A DNA stretch of 64,000 nucleotides from positions 1-64,000 of the forward strand of contig CADBAY010000003.1 in assembly GCA_902792815.1 (NCBI GenBank), in the 5' to 3' direction. Below the pieces are notes generated by a model. It was not told the origin of the DNA and did no database searches. It saw only the letters and a program-made list of their open reading frames with translations. Each line of letters begins with the position of its first letter. Positions within the stretch are counted from its first letter, which is position 1. Source of the DNA: an uncultured Bacteroidia bacterium (lineage in GTDB: Bacteria > Bacteroidota > Bacteroidia > Bacteroidales > UBA932). Shown piece by piece: positions 1 through 8,709 of the stretch. The translations under genes and the position numbers were made by a program.

Positions 1-122
1 CTCCCACCGAGTCCTCGCCCGTGTACGAGGGGCCTTTTGCAATCAACCGCCAGCAGCGGGTTACCGCCGCCGCGTTCCGCAACGGAAAGATGATTGGAGA
101 TATTAAATATAAAGAATTTTAG
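1..122 (+). CDS. C-terminal end of a protein with a chitobiase/hexosaminidase-type C-terminal domain (5' cut by window)
   Basis: An open frame read from base 3 runs into the window and stops at TAG 120-122, four bases before the murQ start. Its last 39 residues read as the end of a CHB_HEX_C-type beta-sandwich: PTESSPVYEGPF, then VTAAAFRNGKMIG. That motif order is usual at the C-terminus of GH20 beta-hexosaminidases and some other Bacteroidetes glycosidases. A GlcNAc-releasing enzyme would fit next to murQ and a BadF-type amino-sugar kinase, but the catalytic part lies outside the window, so the enzyme class is an inference. Confidence 0.6.
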   Translation, partial: PTESSPVYEGPFAINRQQRVTAAAFRNGKMIGDIKYKEF

Positions 123-126
123 CGAA

Positions 127-957
127 ATGAGCATTAGATTAACTGAACAGCCGTCATTGTACGACCATCTTGAGACCAAGTCCGTAGCGGAGTTGCTGCG
201 TGACATCAACACCGAAGACAAGAAAGTGCCTCTCGCAATCGAGGCGGCCCTTCCTGAAATAGAAAAACTTACCTGCGCCATCGAGAAGCAGCTCCGCAAC
301 GGAGGCCGTTTTTTCTGGCTGGGTGCCGGAACCGGAGGCAAGCTTGGTGTTCTTGACGTGCTGGAAGTACCTAACACCTATGGTGTCGATCCTGAGATCT
401 GGCAGGCGGTGCTTGCCGGCGGCAACGAGAACCTGGTGCTTGACCTTGAAGAAGCCGAAGACGATGTGGACGAGGGTTGGAGGACTCTCAGCGAGAAGCA
501 TCATATCACGCCCAAGGACATCGTTGTGGGTATATCCGCCAGCGGCAACACTCCTTATGTGATGGCCGCAATGAAGGCCTGCAAGGAGCATGGCATCCCT
601 TGCGGAAGCATCTGCAACAATCCCGGTTCTCCCATCTCCGATTATGTGGATTACCCGGTAGAAATTGTGATGGGGCCCGAATTCATCACCGGCAGTACCC
701 GTATGAAGTCCGGCACTTCCCAGAAACTGCTCTGCGATATGATCAGCACTACCATCATGGTGCGTCTGGGCCGTGTGCAGGGCAACCGAATGGTGTGCGC
801 CAATCTTATCAACAACAAGGTTATCGACCGTCTTACCCGTACCATGGTGGAGCGTAACCCTCAGCTCAGCTATGAGTTCTGCGAGGAAGTAATCAAGAAG
901 ACCGGCGGACTCGTTAAGGCGGAGAACTACCTTAAGGAACAAGGCATATTAAAATAA
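127..957 (+). CDS. murQ: N-acetylmuramic acid 6-phosphate etherase
   Basis: MurQ cleaves the D-lactyl ether of MurNAc-6-phosphate to give GlcNAc-6-phosphate and D-lactate in the cytoplasm during murein salvage. The 276-residue product has the SIS-fold landmarks: LTEQPS at the N-terminus, GAGTGGKLG (66-74), a conserved Glu at 80 aligned with the catalytic Glu of E. coli MurQ, EEAEDD for the second acidic site, GISASGNTPY, and GPEFITGSTRMKSGTSQK. I chose ATG 127 over ATG 94 because MSIRLTEQ matches the family start and because 94 would overlap the upstream gene. The loop usually reads GAGTSGRLG and DASE; here it is GAGTGGKLG and DVLE, a divergent variant. It lies seven bases before the next gene. 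Confidence 0.88.
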   Translation: MSIRLTEQPSLYDHLETKSVAELLRDINTEDKKVPLAIEAALPEIEKLTCAIEKQLRNGGRFFWLGAGTGGKLGVLDVLEVPNTYGVDPEIWQAVLAGGNENLVLDLEEAEDDVDEGWRTLSEKHHITPKDIVVGISASGNTPYVMAAMKACKEHGIPCGSICNNPGSPISDYVDYPVEIVMGPEFITGSTRMKSGTSQKLLCDMISTTIMVRLGRVQGNRMVCANLINNKVIDRLTRTMVERNPQLSYEFCEEVIKKTGGLVKAENYLKEQGILK

Positions 958-963
958 GAAGGA

Positions 964-2313
964 ATGAATTGTTTTAAAACGATCGGTTCGTTTGCCCTGC
1001 TGCTGGCGGTGGCGGGTTGTAATCCCAACGGCCCCGACCCGGGTAAGGGCAAGATCGACCCGAAGTACCAAGGCCTGGTGCTCAACGAGATTGCCGCTCA
1101 CGAGGAGAATCAGGATTTTGACACCTGGGTGGAAGTTTGCAATGCTTCCGACCAGTCGCGTGATCTGGACGGCCTCGGGCTCTTCATAACCGACGAGTAT
1201 TTCAAGGGGCAGAAGATTGCCGACCTTTCGGGTACACTCGCTCCCGGTGAGCGCAAAGTGTTCTCTACCGCCGACGAAACCCTTGTGACCGGTATTTCTT
1301 CCGCCGCGCCTTTCACCCTTGTTATGGGTACGGACAAGGATACCGTGGCAGACAGCTACGAGCACAAGGATGGAGACCCTTCGCTCGGCTATTTTGCCAG
1401 CTATCAGAGGCTTCCCGATGCCAGCGGAGAGTGGCGCCGCGTTACATATTCCAGCAAAGGCAAGGTCAACGAACTCTTCGACCTGTCAAAGACAAAGCCC
1501 ACAGCGGTATGGGCCTGGGGATCGCATATGAGCGACCTGGTCGCCAACGACGGCGCCAAGCTCAAGGAGCTGAAAGCCAAGGGATACGATCATCTTCTGC
1601 TCAATTATTCCGCCTTCGATTATCCTACCAACAAGCCGCTTGCCAAGCGCCTCATCCCCATTTGCGATGAACTGGGCATATCCGTCCACGCCTGGCTGCA
1701 GGCATTCTATGACGGCGACTGGGTAAGTCCCATCGACGATGAGAAAAAGGCTTTCAAGGAAGAAATATTCGAGCGTATCCGCACCGATGCAGCCCGCTAC
1801 ATCGAGCAATGGGGCGTAAAGGGCATTCATCTGGATTATATCCGCTTCGGCGGTACGGCATACAAGCACAATTACACCCAGGAAGTGAATTCCATAAATG
1901 CCGTCAACCGTGCCTGCCGCGAGGTGCGCGAGACCTGCGATGCTTTCGAGGAAGGCATTGTAACCTCTGCGGCGCTTATGCCGGAGGCCAACTCCAGCGA
2001 GTACTACGGCCAGGTGCCCTCGCAGATGGCCAAGTACATACACATCCTCATGCCCATGATTTACCGCTACGGCTCGTACAACATGAGTGACAATACTTTC
2101 AAGAGCAATTCTAATTACTTTGCAGAGCGGGCGGCTGCCGGCGGCGGAGTATCGTGGTCGGGTATCCAGACCTACGATGCCAACACCAAGGGCCTTTCGG
2201 CCGAAAAACTCCGTCGCGACATCGACCTTATGGCCGAGACCAAAGCCAGCGGAATCGTCCTCTTCCGTTACCAGCTGGGCACATTCCCCGATGTGAACGA
2301 TCTTTGGAACTAA
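964..2313 (+). CDS. Lipoprotein: lamin-tail domain plus glycoside-hydrolase-like barrel
   Basis: The 449-residue protein starts with a lipoprotein signal (LLAVAGC). Residues about 35-175 look like a lamin-tail domain (LVLNEIAAH, DTWVEVCN, LAPGERKVFS), often used for surface attachment. Residues about 180-449 resemble GHL10/DUF4015-type putative glycosidase barrels: VHAWLQAFYDG, GIHLDYIRFGG with Asp291, then SAALMPEA and ILMPMIYRYGSY. The C-terminal part is clearly paralogous to the lipoprotein at 7814-8698. It is probably exported to the cell surface. Glycan cleavage is inferred from the fold-like motifs and from its place between murQ and the repeat proteins; no substrate is known. Confidence 0.72.
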   Translation: MNCFKTIGSFALLLAVAGCNPNGPDPGKGKIDPKYQGLVLNEIAAHEENQDFDTWVEVCNASDQSRDLDGLGLFITDEYFKGQKIADLSGTLAPGERKVFSTADETLVTGISSAAPFTLVMGTDKDTVADSYEHKDGDPSLGYFASYQRLPDASGEWRRVTYSSKGKVNELFDLSKTKPTAVWAWGSHMSDLVANDGAKLKELKAKGYDHLLLNYSAFDYPTNKPLAKRLIPICDELGISVHAWLQAFYDGDWVSPIDDEKKAFKEEIFERIRTDAARYIEQWGVKGIHLDYIRFGGTAYKHNYTQEVNSINAVNRACREVRETCDAFEEGIVTSAALMPEANSSEYYGQVPSQMAKYIHILMPMIYRYGSYNMSDNTFKSNSNYFAERAAAGGGVSWSGIQTYDANTKGLSAEKLRRDIDLMAETKASGIVLFRYQLGTFPDVNDLWN

Positions 2314-2354
2314 CATATAAAACATCATTATTAACCAATCATTTTTCATAGCGT

Positions 2355-5300
2355 ATGAAAAAAATCCATTACCTCTTGATGACTGCGGTGGCAGCTTTGG
2401 TAGCTTTCACCGCCTGCCGAAAAGAGCCTGAACAGCAGACCGATCCCAATGCGTTCGGCAAGTTCAAGCTTTCAGAGATTGTAGATGCAGCCAGTACTGC
2501 CTACAAGGCCTGGGAAGAGAGCGAGGCTTTCCCCGAGAGCTTTACCCTCGGAGACAAAACCGCCACTATCGCCCAGTACCAGAACGCCATTTGCCAGGCA
2601 TTGGTTAACATTAGTGCCGGCAAGACCGACGACATTACTGTTATCACCGTCAAACCTGCCGACCATCCCGAGAGGGACAGCTACGACAAGGAGACAATCG
2701 CCATTGCCAACGGCCCCAAGAACGGTGATGAGACCGAAGATCTGGTGAACGTTGCAAAGAGGATGATTGAGCGTATGACCAAGGAGCTCAAGGTCCCCAA
2801 CCAGACCAACTTCACCCGTAACGGCTCGGCCATCGCTTTCTCCACCGACCGTGCAACCATCGTCATCTCCCGTGCACTTGCCAATTACAAGAAAGACGGC
2901 AAGCTCGGCGAGAGCATCGACGCAGGTTACAAGGGCGCTTCCAACACCCTCAAGGCATTTGCCAAGGAATTGGTTAAATACCTCGACATTTGGGAGAAGA
3001 CCGTAGGTACCGTCGATGCTGACGGTTCACACTGCACTTCCAACAATACCGCTTGGGAGAACGTACACTTCATTCCTATCGAGTACTCCGGCGGTTACAA
3101 GGACGGTACCATGTACAGCGAGTACTACCAGCCTTACTACCACGTGAAGGTAGATAACAAGGAGTACACTTCTGCAGAGTGCTGGAGCATAGCAGCCCAG
3201 GGTATCATGGACCTCGTAACCCTCGAGGGTTCTTCACTCATGCAGCCTACCCGCAACCCGTTCATCCATACTTTGGGCAACGGTAAGACTCTCGACGAGC
3301 CTATCCCTACTCCCGCAGAGTATGTTATCACTACCGGTTGGGGCAAGTGGCCTTGGTATGAGAACACCAACGACGGCGGCAAGGTTATCAACTTCTCCGA
3401 GTCGAATCCTTGTACCGTAGAGTTCCTTGCACACGAACTCGGCTGGTATCTGACCCGCTGCACCACACTCGATCCTCCTGCCATCGGCAACTTCCAGGAA
3501 TTCGGCACAAGCGAGAGCACGATCAACTTCAACGGTTACGTAGGACAGATCTCCGCTATGCGTACCTTCCTTATCATGATCCGCTTCTACGACTACCTGC
3601 TCAAGAACAACATCACAGAGAACGTTTGGGATGCCGTCAAGGATGTTCATCTCAACTACGACCTCTACGGTGTGGATATGCCCGATATCGAGCTCGTTAC
3701 CAGCAAACTCGAGTTCGACTGCGTCGAGGAGACCAAAGAGGCCAAGTTCTCCGCCAAGAAGGCATGGACCGCTACTGCTACCGAAAGCTGGATTACCGTA
3801 GAGCCCAGCTCCGGCGAGGCCGGCGACATTACCCTTAAGATTACCTGCGCCGCCAACTCCGGCGATGCCCGTGAGGGTAAGGTGATCGTCAAGGGCGGCA
3901 ATGTTACCGACGGACTTGAGATTGTGGTCAAGCAGGTCAAGTACACCGAGCCCAGCACCGCTACCATCAAGGAATTCGCACAGGAATACATCAAGATTAT
4001 CGACGAATGGGCCACACATGTGGGCACCATCAACCGTCTGTCCGACTGGGAGCTCGCCAAGGATGGTGATAAAGACATTGTTGAAAATGCACACTATGTT
4101 CCCAACGGCTATACCATAGTTGTAGGCGGCAAGACATACACCACCGGCGACATGCTCGAGCTCGCTCTCCGCTCTTACCTGCTGCTCCGCGGCTGGGACG
4201 GCAACGAGACAGAGAAGGCCGGCTGGGGCAACTTCCCTGAAGTTACTCCGGTTGACATCAATGCTCCTCTGCCCAAGGCACATGATTTCATATTCGGCAG
4301 CCCGCTTATCGAGACATCCAACGGCGGATATCTCTACAAGCAGGTAAACGGCCAGGAGGTTTACGGTCAGGTCGATCCTGTCATCCTTGACAACTGGGCA
4401 CAGCGCGCCCTTAACTGGCCGTTTACCCACGACAAGGTTCACAGCAACCTGTGCGGTTATCCCCGCGATCCTATCACCAACTATGGCGGTTGCTTCAGCT
4501 CTGGCCGTGCTCTGCTGACCTTTGCATTCTTCTTCAAGTACATGCTCGAAAACGGTCTCGAGAAGGCCGACAACCTCGGCGCCGATGTCGTAATCCGTTC
4601 CGAGCTCTTCGGCATTGAGACTGCAAGCGATGCCAAGTACACCATCAAGGACTTTGCCGAACAGTATGTCAAGATACTCAACGTCTGGCAGAACAATGTG
4701 GGTACCATCAACCGTCTTTCCAACTGGGAACTCGCCAAGACGGGCGACAATGATATTGTTGAGAATGCCCACTATGTCCCTTCCAACACTACGATCATGC
4801 TTGGCAGCACTGTATACACCACTGGCGACATGCTCGAACTCGCACTCCGCTCATACCTGCTGCTCCGCGGCTGGGACGGCAACGAGACCGAGAAGGCCGG
4901 TTGGGGCAACTTCCCTCAAATCACTCCTGTTGACATCAATGCACCTTTGCCTGAAGCACATGGCTTTACCTTCGGATCTCCTCTGATCGAGACATCCAAC
5001 GGCGGATATCTCTACAAGAAGGTAGACGGCCAGGAGGTTTACGGTCAGGTCGATCCCGTCATCCTTGACAACTGGGCACAGCGCGCCCTTAACTGGCCGT
5101 TTACCCACGACAAGGTTCACAGCAACTTGTGCGGTTACCCCCGCGATCCTATCACAAACTATGGCGGTTGCTTCAGCTCGGGACGTGCCCTGCTGACCTA
5201 TGCATTCTTCTTCAAGTACATGCTTGACAACGGTCTTCAGAAGGCCGATGCCCTCGGCGCCGATGTCGTAATCCGCTCCGAGCTCTTCGGCCTCGAAACC

Positions 5301-6611
5301 GCCAAGACCCCCACGCTCAAAGACTTCGCCCAGGAGTTTGTAAAGGGTCTTGAAGTTTGGGAGAACACCGTGGGCACCGTCGAGTCCGAGAGTGATCACC
5401 TCATTGAGAAGGGCGCTGCATGGGAGAACGTACACTTCATCCCTATCGTTCCCAACCCCAATTGCGAGTACCTGAGCCACGCCGGAAACCAGTACGATCC
5501 CAAGTGGGCCAGCAAGATCTGGAAGCTCAAAGTCGAAGGCACGGAGTATAGCTCTTCCCAGGCTTGGGAGATTGCTATCCGCGGTCTTATGAACATGTGC
5601 ACCGCCGAGGGCGAGGCATTCCTTGAAGGAATGACCGACCGCAACAAGGCATACACCGTTCAAGACGGGCTGGCTTTGTCCAAGGCTCCCATTTCCGAAC
5701 CCAGCAAGGACAACAAGTGGGGCAAGCACCCCTGGTACGAAGATGGCAGTCTTGTGAAGGACGGCGGTAAGGAAATCTCCGAAGTCGGTATTGACTTCAT
5801 GCTCAAGGTAGGTGCCTGGCATGTTGTCCGCTCGTTCATCCCGGCGGGCTCCAACAACCCTCTTGGAATGATAGGCAACTTCCAGGAATTCGGCACTTCT
5901 TCAGGCTCCTTGAATCTCAAGGGCGATAATGGCGACTATGTCGGCCTCATCTCCCCCATGCGTGAACTCCTGGTTATGATGCGCATTTACAAGTACTTGC
6001 TTGACAACAACATCGACAGCAATGTCTATTCCGCCATCAAGGACAAGAAGTTCGACTTCGACCTTTATGGAGAGAGCCCTGCACCCGCAGCATCCATAAA
6101 GATCGACGGTGACCTGTCCGACTGGGATGCCATCGATGCGCAGGCTGGAACTGGTGACAGAATTACTGAATGGAAGATTACCTCTGATGCTGACAATATT
6201 TACCTCTACTTCAAAGTCCCTAATTCTGTGGCAAAATCCAGGGGTAAATGGAATGCATATCTTGTTGCGGCATTCGATACAGACAATAATTCAGCTACCG
6301 GTTCAGATGCAGGCTATGGATTGGGCTCTGACTACGAAGCCCTTACGGTTACATTCCCGTTCAGCAATGCCTCCGGTGAAGATCCGGTTCTGGCTAATGA
6401 GGCTATAAGCGACAGCAAGATAGAGTGTCCAATAGGCACAAAGGTCGATACCCTCGGCTCGATGGGCAAAGTTTCCGGAGATTCTTCGCTTATTGAGTAC
6501 AGTATACCTCGCGCCAAGATTGGTTCTCCTGCTTCCGGCTCAACTATTGGAGTCAGAGTTGGCATGGCATCACAGAGTATACCGGAAAAAGTACAGATTA
6601 CTCTTAATTAA
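2355..6611 (+). CDS. Giant modular lipoprotein with pseudomurein-binding-repeat-like modules, BACON-like and CBM9-like domains
   Basis: The 1418-residue protein has a lipoprotein signal (LVAFTAC) and is probably displayed on the cell surface. Residues about 35-85 fit a pseudomurein-binding repeat (PMBR, PF09373-like): hydrophobic DAAS..Y stretch, FPESFTLGDK, AQYQNAICQAL. Module A (about 200-445) contains DIWEKTVGTV, NVHFIPIEY, WGKWPWYE and GNFQEFGTSES. A BACON-like sandwich follows (about 450-530, ESWITVEPSSGEAG). Two near-identical B modules (about 537-760 and 763-985) come next, each with NRLS.WELAK and ENAHYVP. A second A module (about 987-1248) has GNFQEFGTSSGS. The C-terminus (about 1253-1418) resembles a CBM9/DOMON-like domain (IDGDLSDWDAID, NIYLYFKV). 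I see no catalytic motif, so binding to a wall polymer is the likely role. Confidence 0.7.
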   Translation: MKKIHYLLMTAVAALVAFTACRKEPEQQTDPNAFGKFKLSEIVDAASTAYKAWEESEAFPESFTLGDKTATIAQYQNAICQALVNISAGKTDDITVITVKPADHPERDSYDKETIAIANGPKNGDETEDLVNVAKRMIERMTKELKVPNQTNFTRNGSAIAFSTDRATIVISRALANYKKDGKLGESIDAGYKGASNTLKAFAKELVKYLDIWEKTVGTVDADGSHCTSNNTAWENVHFIPIEYSGGYKDGTMYSEYYQPYYHVKVDNKEYTSAECWSIAAQGIMDLVTLEGSSLMQPTRNPFIHTLGNGKTLDEPIPTPAEYVITTGWGKWPWYENTNDGGKVINFSESNPCTVEFLAHELGWYLTRCTTLDPPAIGNFQEFGTSESTINFNGYVGQISAMRTFLIMIRFYDYLLKNNITENVWDAVKDVHLNYDLYGVDMPDIELVTSKLEFDCVEETKEAKFSAKKAWTATATESWITVEPSSGEAGDITLKITCAANSGDAREGKVIVKGGNVTDGLEIVVKQVKYTEPSTATIKEFAQEYIKIIDEWATHVGTINRLSDWELAKDGDKDIVENAHYVPNGYTIVVGGKTYTTGDMLELALRSYLLLRGWDGNETEKAGWGNFPEVTPVDINAPLPKAHDFIFGSPLIETSNGGYLYKQVNGQEVYGQVDPVILDNWAQRALNWPFTHDKVHSNLCGYPRDPITNYGGCFSSGRALLTFAFFFKYMLENGLEKADNLGADVVIRSELFGIETASDAKYTIKDFAEQYVKILNVWQNNVGTINRLSNWELAKTGDNDIVENAHYVPSNTTIMLGSTVYTTGDMLELALRSYLLLRGWDGNETEKAGWGNFPQITPVDINAPLPEAHGFTFGSPLIETSNGGYLYKKVDGQEVYGQVDPVILDNWAQRALNWPFTHDKVHSNLCGYPRDPITNYGGCFSSGRALLTYAFFFKYMLDNGLQKADALGADVVIRSELFGLETAKTPTLKDFAQEFVKGLEVWENTVGTVESESDHLIEKGAAWENVHFIPIVPNPNCEYLSHAGNQYDPKWASKIWKLKVEGTEYSSSQAWEIAIRGLMNMCTAEGEAFLEGMTDRNKAYTVQDGLALSKAPISEPSKDNKWGKHPWYEDGSLVKDGGKEISEVGIDFMLKVGAWHVVRSFIPAGSNNPLGMIGNFQEFGTSSGSLNLKGDNGDYVGLISPMRELLVMMRIYKYLLDNNIDSNVYSAIKDKKFDFDLYGESPAPAASIKIDGDLSDWDAIDAQAGTGDRITEWKITSDADNIYLYFKVPNSVAKSRGKWNAYLVAAFDTDNNSATGSDAGYGLGSDYEALTVTFPFSNASGEDPVLANEAISDSKIECPIGTKVDTLGSMGKVSGDSSLIEYSIPRAKIGSPASGSTIGVRVGMASQSIPEKVQITLN
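3963..5312 (+). repeat. Tandem in-gene duplication, period 678 bp
   Basis: Copy 1 begins at 3963 and copy 2 at 4641, so the period is 678 bp (226 codons). The stretch from about 4321 to 4500 is almost base-for-base the same as about 4999 to 5178, while the ends of the copies have diverged. This duplicated the B module of the giant lipoprotein in frame. The base-level identity suggests a recent duplication or ongoing gene conversion. Confidence 0.85.
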
Positions 6612-6623
6612 TTCATCTTTCTG

Positions 6624-6651
6624 GCAGCAGGGGCCTGACCGCCCCTGCTGC
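6624..6651 (+). terminator. Strong intercistronic hairpin (partial terminator or mRNA processing/stability element)
   Basis: An 11-bp perfect inverted repeat (6624-6634 with 6641-6651) encloses a 6-base loop, just after the stop of the giant lipoprotein gene. No T-run follows directly. A second, weaker stem (GGCAG 6660-6664 with CTGCC 6681-6685) comes next and is followed by a T-rich stretch. Both lie before the start at 6703. The pair could end part of the transcripts or protect the upstream message, setting the ratio of binding protein to enzyme. Confidence 0.6.
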
Positions 6652-6702
6652 TCCTAAATGGCAGTCCGGCACATATACGGCTGCCAATTGATTTTATTGA
6701 GT

Positions 6703-7800
6703 ATGAAAAAGTTCATTTTCCCTCTGCTGCTAGCTTGCAGTTTAATTCTGGCCTGTTCCTGCCAGCCCAAACCCGTGGAACCCGAACCCGAACCGGAGCC
6801 GGAAGTCCCTACTGAATTCACGGCCAAGTATTACAATGGCTTCTTTGTAGATGCACTCGCCGGAGCGTACGAGTATTTTGTCGAGAATGACAAGCTTCCT
6901 ACGTCGGTAAACGTGGAGGGCATACTCTACGGCAAGGGCCAGTATATCTGTGCCGCCTGCCTGTTGCTGAAAGCCATTCAGGAAGACCCTGAGCACTGGG
7001 AGGACGAGGAGGTGGATGTCCCCGTCAAGATGAGCTGGGGCAGCAACGAGGGCAATAACACCTTCGAGCAGGACAGCATCTCCATAGAGGCGCTGACCTG
7101 GGCGGCGGACAAGGTGTACAACTACTCCGTCAAGAACGGTGCTACTCCCAATTACTGCAACTTCGGCACTATCACTTGCCCCGGATACGGACGGGACAGC
7201 ACCTATACCTATACTTACGACACTCCGTTCAAAGACGGGGTCAAGTACATAGGCAACCTTATCTCCCGCGATTACGGCACTGCGCTTTGCCGGGCATTCC
7301 ATTTCTATAAGCACAACCTCAAGTTCCCCGAGAAGGTTAGTACCTGGGGCGCAGACTTCCTGCACAAGGTTAACAACTGCCCTATAGACGATCCGCTGGT
7401 GCTTTCAACCCTGCAAGACGCACTCAAGGGCCTCAGCGCCGATGCGACTCCCCGTCAGAAGGCGGAAGCTATATTCAAGTACACCCGCGACGAATGGGAG
7501 TGGGAGAATTACGCAAATACCAGCAAAGGGGCCCTGGGCACCATCAAGGCCAAGGGCGGAAACTGCTGTGACCTCACGCACGCCACGCTCGCCCTTTGCC
7601 GCGCCGCAGGCATTCCTGCCCGTTATCTGCACGGACAGTGCTATTTCCTTTCCGGCGTGATAGGCCACGTCATTCCCGAGATCTGGGCCGACGGCCGCTG
7701 GTGGATTTGCGATCCGTCCAACAACAGCTGCACCTGGGGCCAGCCCAACTGGAAGGGCATGCAGAAGTTCAACGGCCGTTACAACGAGTTACCTTTCTGA
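6703..7800 (+). CDS. Lipoprotein with pseudomurein-binding-like repeats and a transglutaminase-fold cysteine peptidase domain (Pei-like)
   Basis: The 365-residue protein starts at ATG 6703, which gives a clean lipoprotein signal (MKKFIFPLL...ACSC); an upstream ATG at 6658 would add an unlikely leader inside the hairpin region. Two PMBR-like repeats follow: one near residues 40-85 (YEYFVENDKLPTSVNV) and one near 125-160 (WAADKVYNYSVKNGATPNY). The C-terminal domain carries the transglutaminase-like triad: GGNCCD with Cys288, GHVIPEIW with His322 and ICDPS with Asp337, plus CRAAGIPAR. This order matches the pseudomurein endoisopeptidases PeiW/PeiP of methanogen viruses, which cut Ala-epsilon-Lys isopeptide bonds. 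A role as secreted wall endopeptidase is well supported; archaeal pseudomurein as substrate is inference. Confidence 0.75.
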   Translation: MKKFIFPLLLACSLILACSCQPKPVEPEPEPEPEVPTEFTAKYYNGFFVDALAGAYEYFVENDKLPTSVNVEGILYGKGQYICAACLLLKAIQEDPEHWEDEEVDVPVKMSWGSNEGNNTFEQDSISIEALTWAADKVYNYSVKNGATPNYCNFGTITCPGYGRDSTYTYTYDTPFKDGVKYIGNLISRDYGTALCRAFHFYKHNLKFPEKVSTWGADFLHKVNNCPIDDPLVLSTLQDALKGLSADATPRQKAEAIFKYTRDEWEWENYANTSKGALGTIKAKGGNCCDLTHATLALCRAAGIPARYLHGQCYFLSGVIGHVIPEIWADGRWWICDPSNNSCTWGQPNWKGMQKFNGRYNELPF

Positions 7801-7813
7801 TAATTACCGATTT

Positions 7814-8698
7814 ATGAAAAAGTATATCCTTATAGCCCTGTCCTTGCTTTGCCTGGCGGGCTGCAAAAAAGCCGCCGAACCCAATTTCAACGGTATCTGG
7901 CTCTGGTCGAAGTTCATGAACGAGGTTAACCTCGACACTCTTGCGGCCAAAGATATCAAGAACATCATTCTTCACGAGGTGTCTTTCGAGCGCCACGGAG
8001 TGGATTCTACACTCGCATTCATAGACGAGGCCCACAAGCGTGACATGAAGGTGCACATATGGTTCCAGGCCTTCTACAATGAAGGGAAGTGGATCAATCC
8101 TGTCAAAGACTCGCTTAACTGCTACGACCAGGAATATTTCGACAAGGTCATCGAACGTGCGGTCAAGTACGTAGGCTACGGAGTGGATGGCATCCATCTT
8201 GACTACATCCGCTTCGGAGGCACGGCTCACAAGCACAACCCTTCCGAGGAAATCACCGCCACCGGCTGCGTGACGGAGTTCTGCAAGCAGATCAGCGAAG
8301 CTTGTAAGGCCGCCAATCCCGATATTATCCTGTCGGCGGCTCTGATGCCCGAGCCCGACAGCGAGTACTACTATGGCCAGGATCCCGCCCAGATGGGGCA
8401 GTACATCGATATCCTGATGCCCATGATATACTTCCATTGCGACTCCTATCGCAAGGGTGGCAGGCCCTGGGCGCAGATGGTAGCCGACCACTTTGCCACA
8501 AAGGGCGCTCCCGCCAAGGTCTGGGCCGGCCTGACCACATATTATGATACCGATTCCACCAAGGTGGTCCCTATGAACGCCGGGCAGATACTGCAGGACT
8601 GCCGTATGTTTGTCGATTCCACCAAAGCCGAAGGAGTAGTCCTCTTCCGCTACGGCCTTGGAGGCCTCCCCGACCTTAACGGACTGTGGAATAAATAA
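7814..8698 (+). CDS. Glycoside-hydrolase-like lipoprotein (paralogue of 964-2313)
   Basis: The 294-residue protein has a lipoprotein signal (LLCLAGC) and a single barrel-like domain. It shares landmarks with the C-terminal half of the protein at 964-2313: VHIWFQAFYNEG, VDGIHLDYIRFGGTAHKHN with Asp130, SAALMPEPDSEYYYGQ, ILMPMIYFH and VVLFRYGLGG. It lacks the lamin-tail domain. The closest general match I can name is the GHL10/DUF4015 group of putative glycosidases. It starts 13 bases after the Pei-like gene and is probably cotranscribed. Attack on the sugar chain of the same wall polymer is inferred from context. Confidence 0.7.
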   Translation: MKKYILIALSLLCLAGCKKAAEPNFNGIWLWSKFMNEVNLDTLAAKDIKNIILHEVSFERHGVDSTLAFIDEAHKRDMKVHIWFQAFYNEGKWINPVKDSLNCYDQEYFDKVIERAVKYVGYGVDGIHLDYIRFGGTAHKHNPSEEITATGCVTEFCKQISEACKAANPDIILSAALMPEPDSEYYYGQDPAQMGQYIDILMPMIYFHCDSYRKGGRPWAQMVADHFATKGAPAKVWAGLTTYYDTDSTKVVPMNAGQILQDCRMFVDSTKAEGVVLFRYGLGGLPDLNGLWNK

Positions 8699-8709
8699 TT
8701 ACACACGAT

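Noticed and set aside
3234..4772. Long open frame on the minus strand opposite the giant lipoprotein
   Set aside because: It is the mirror of a well-supported protein with clear modules; it reflects the codon bias of the + strand and its product has no recognisable motif.
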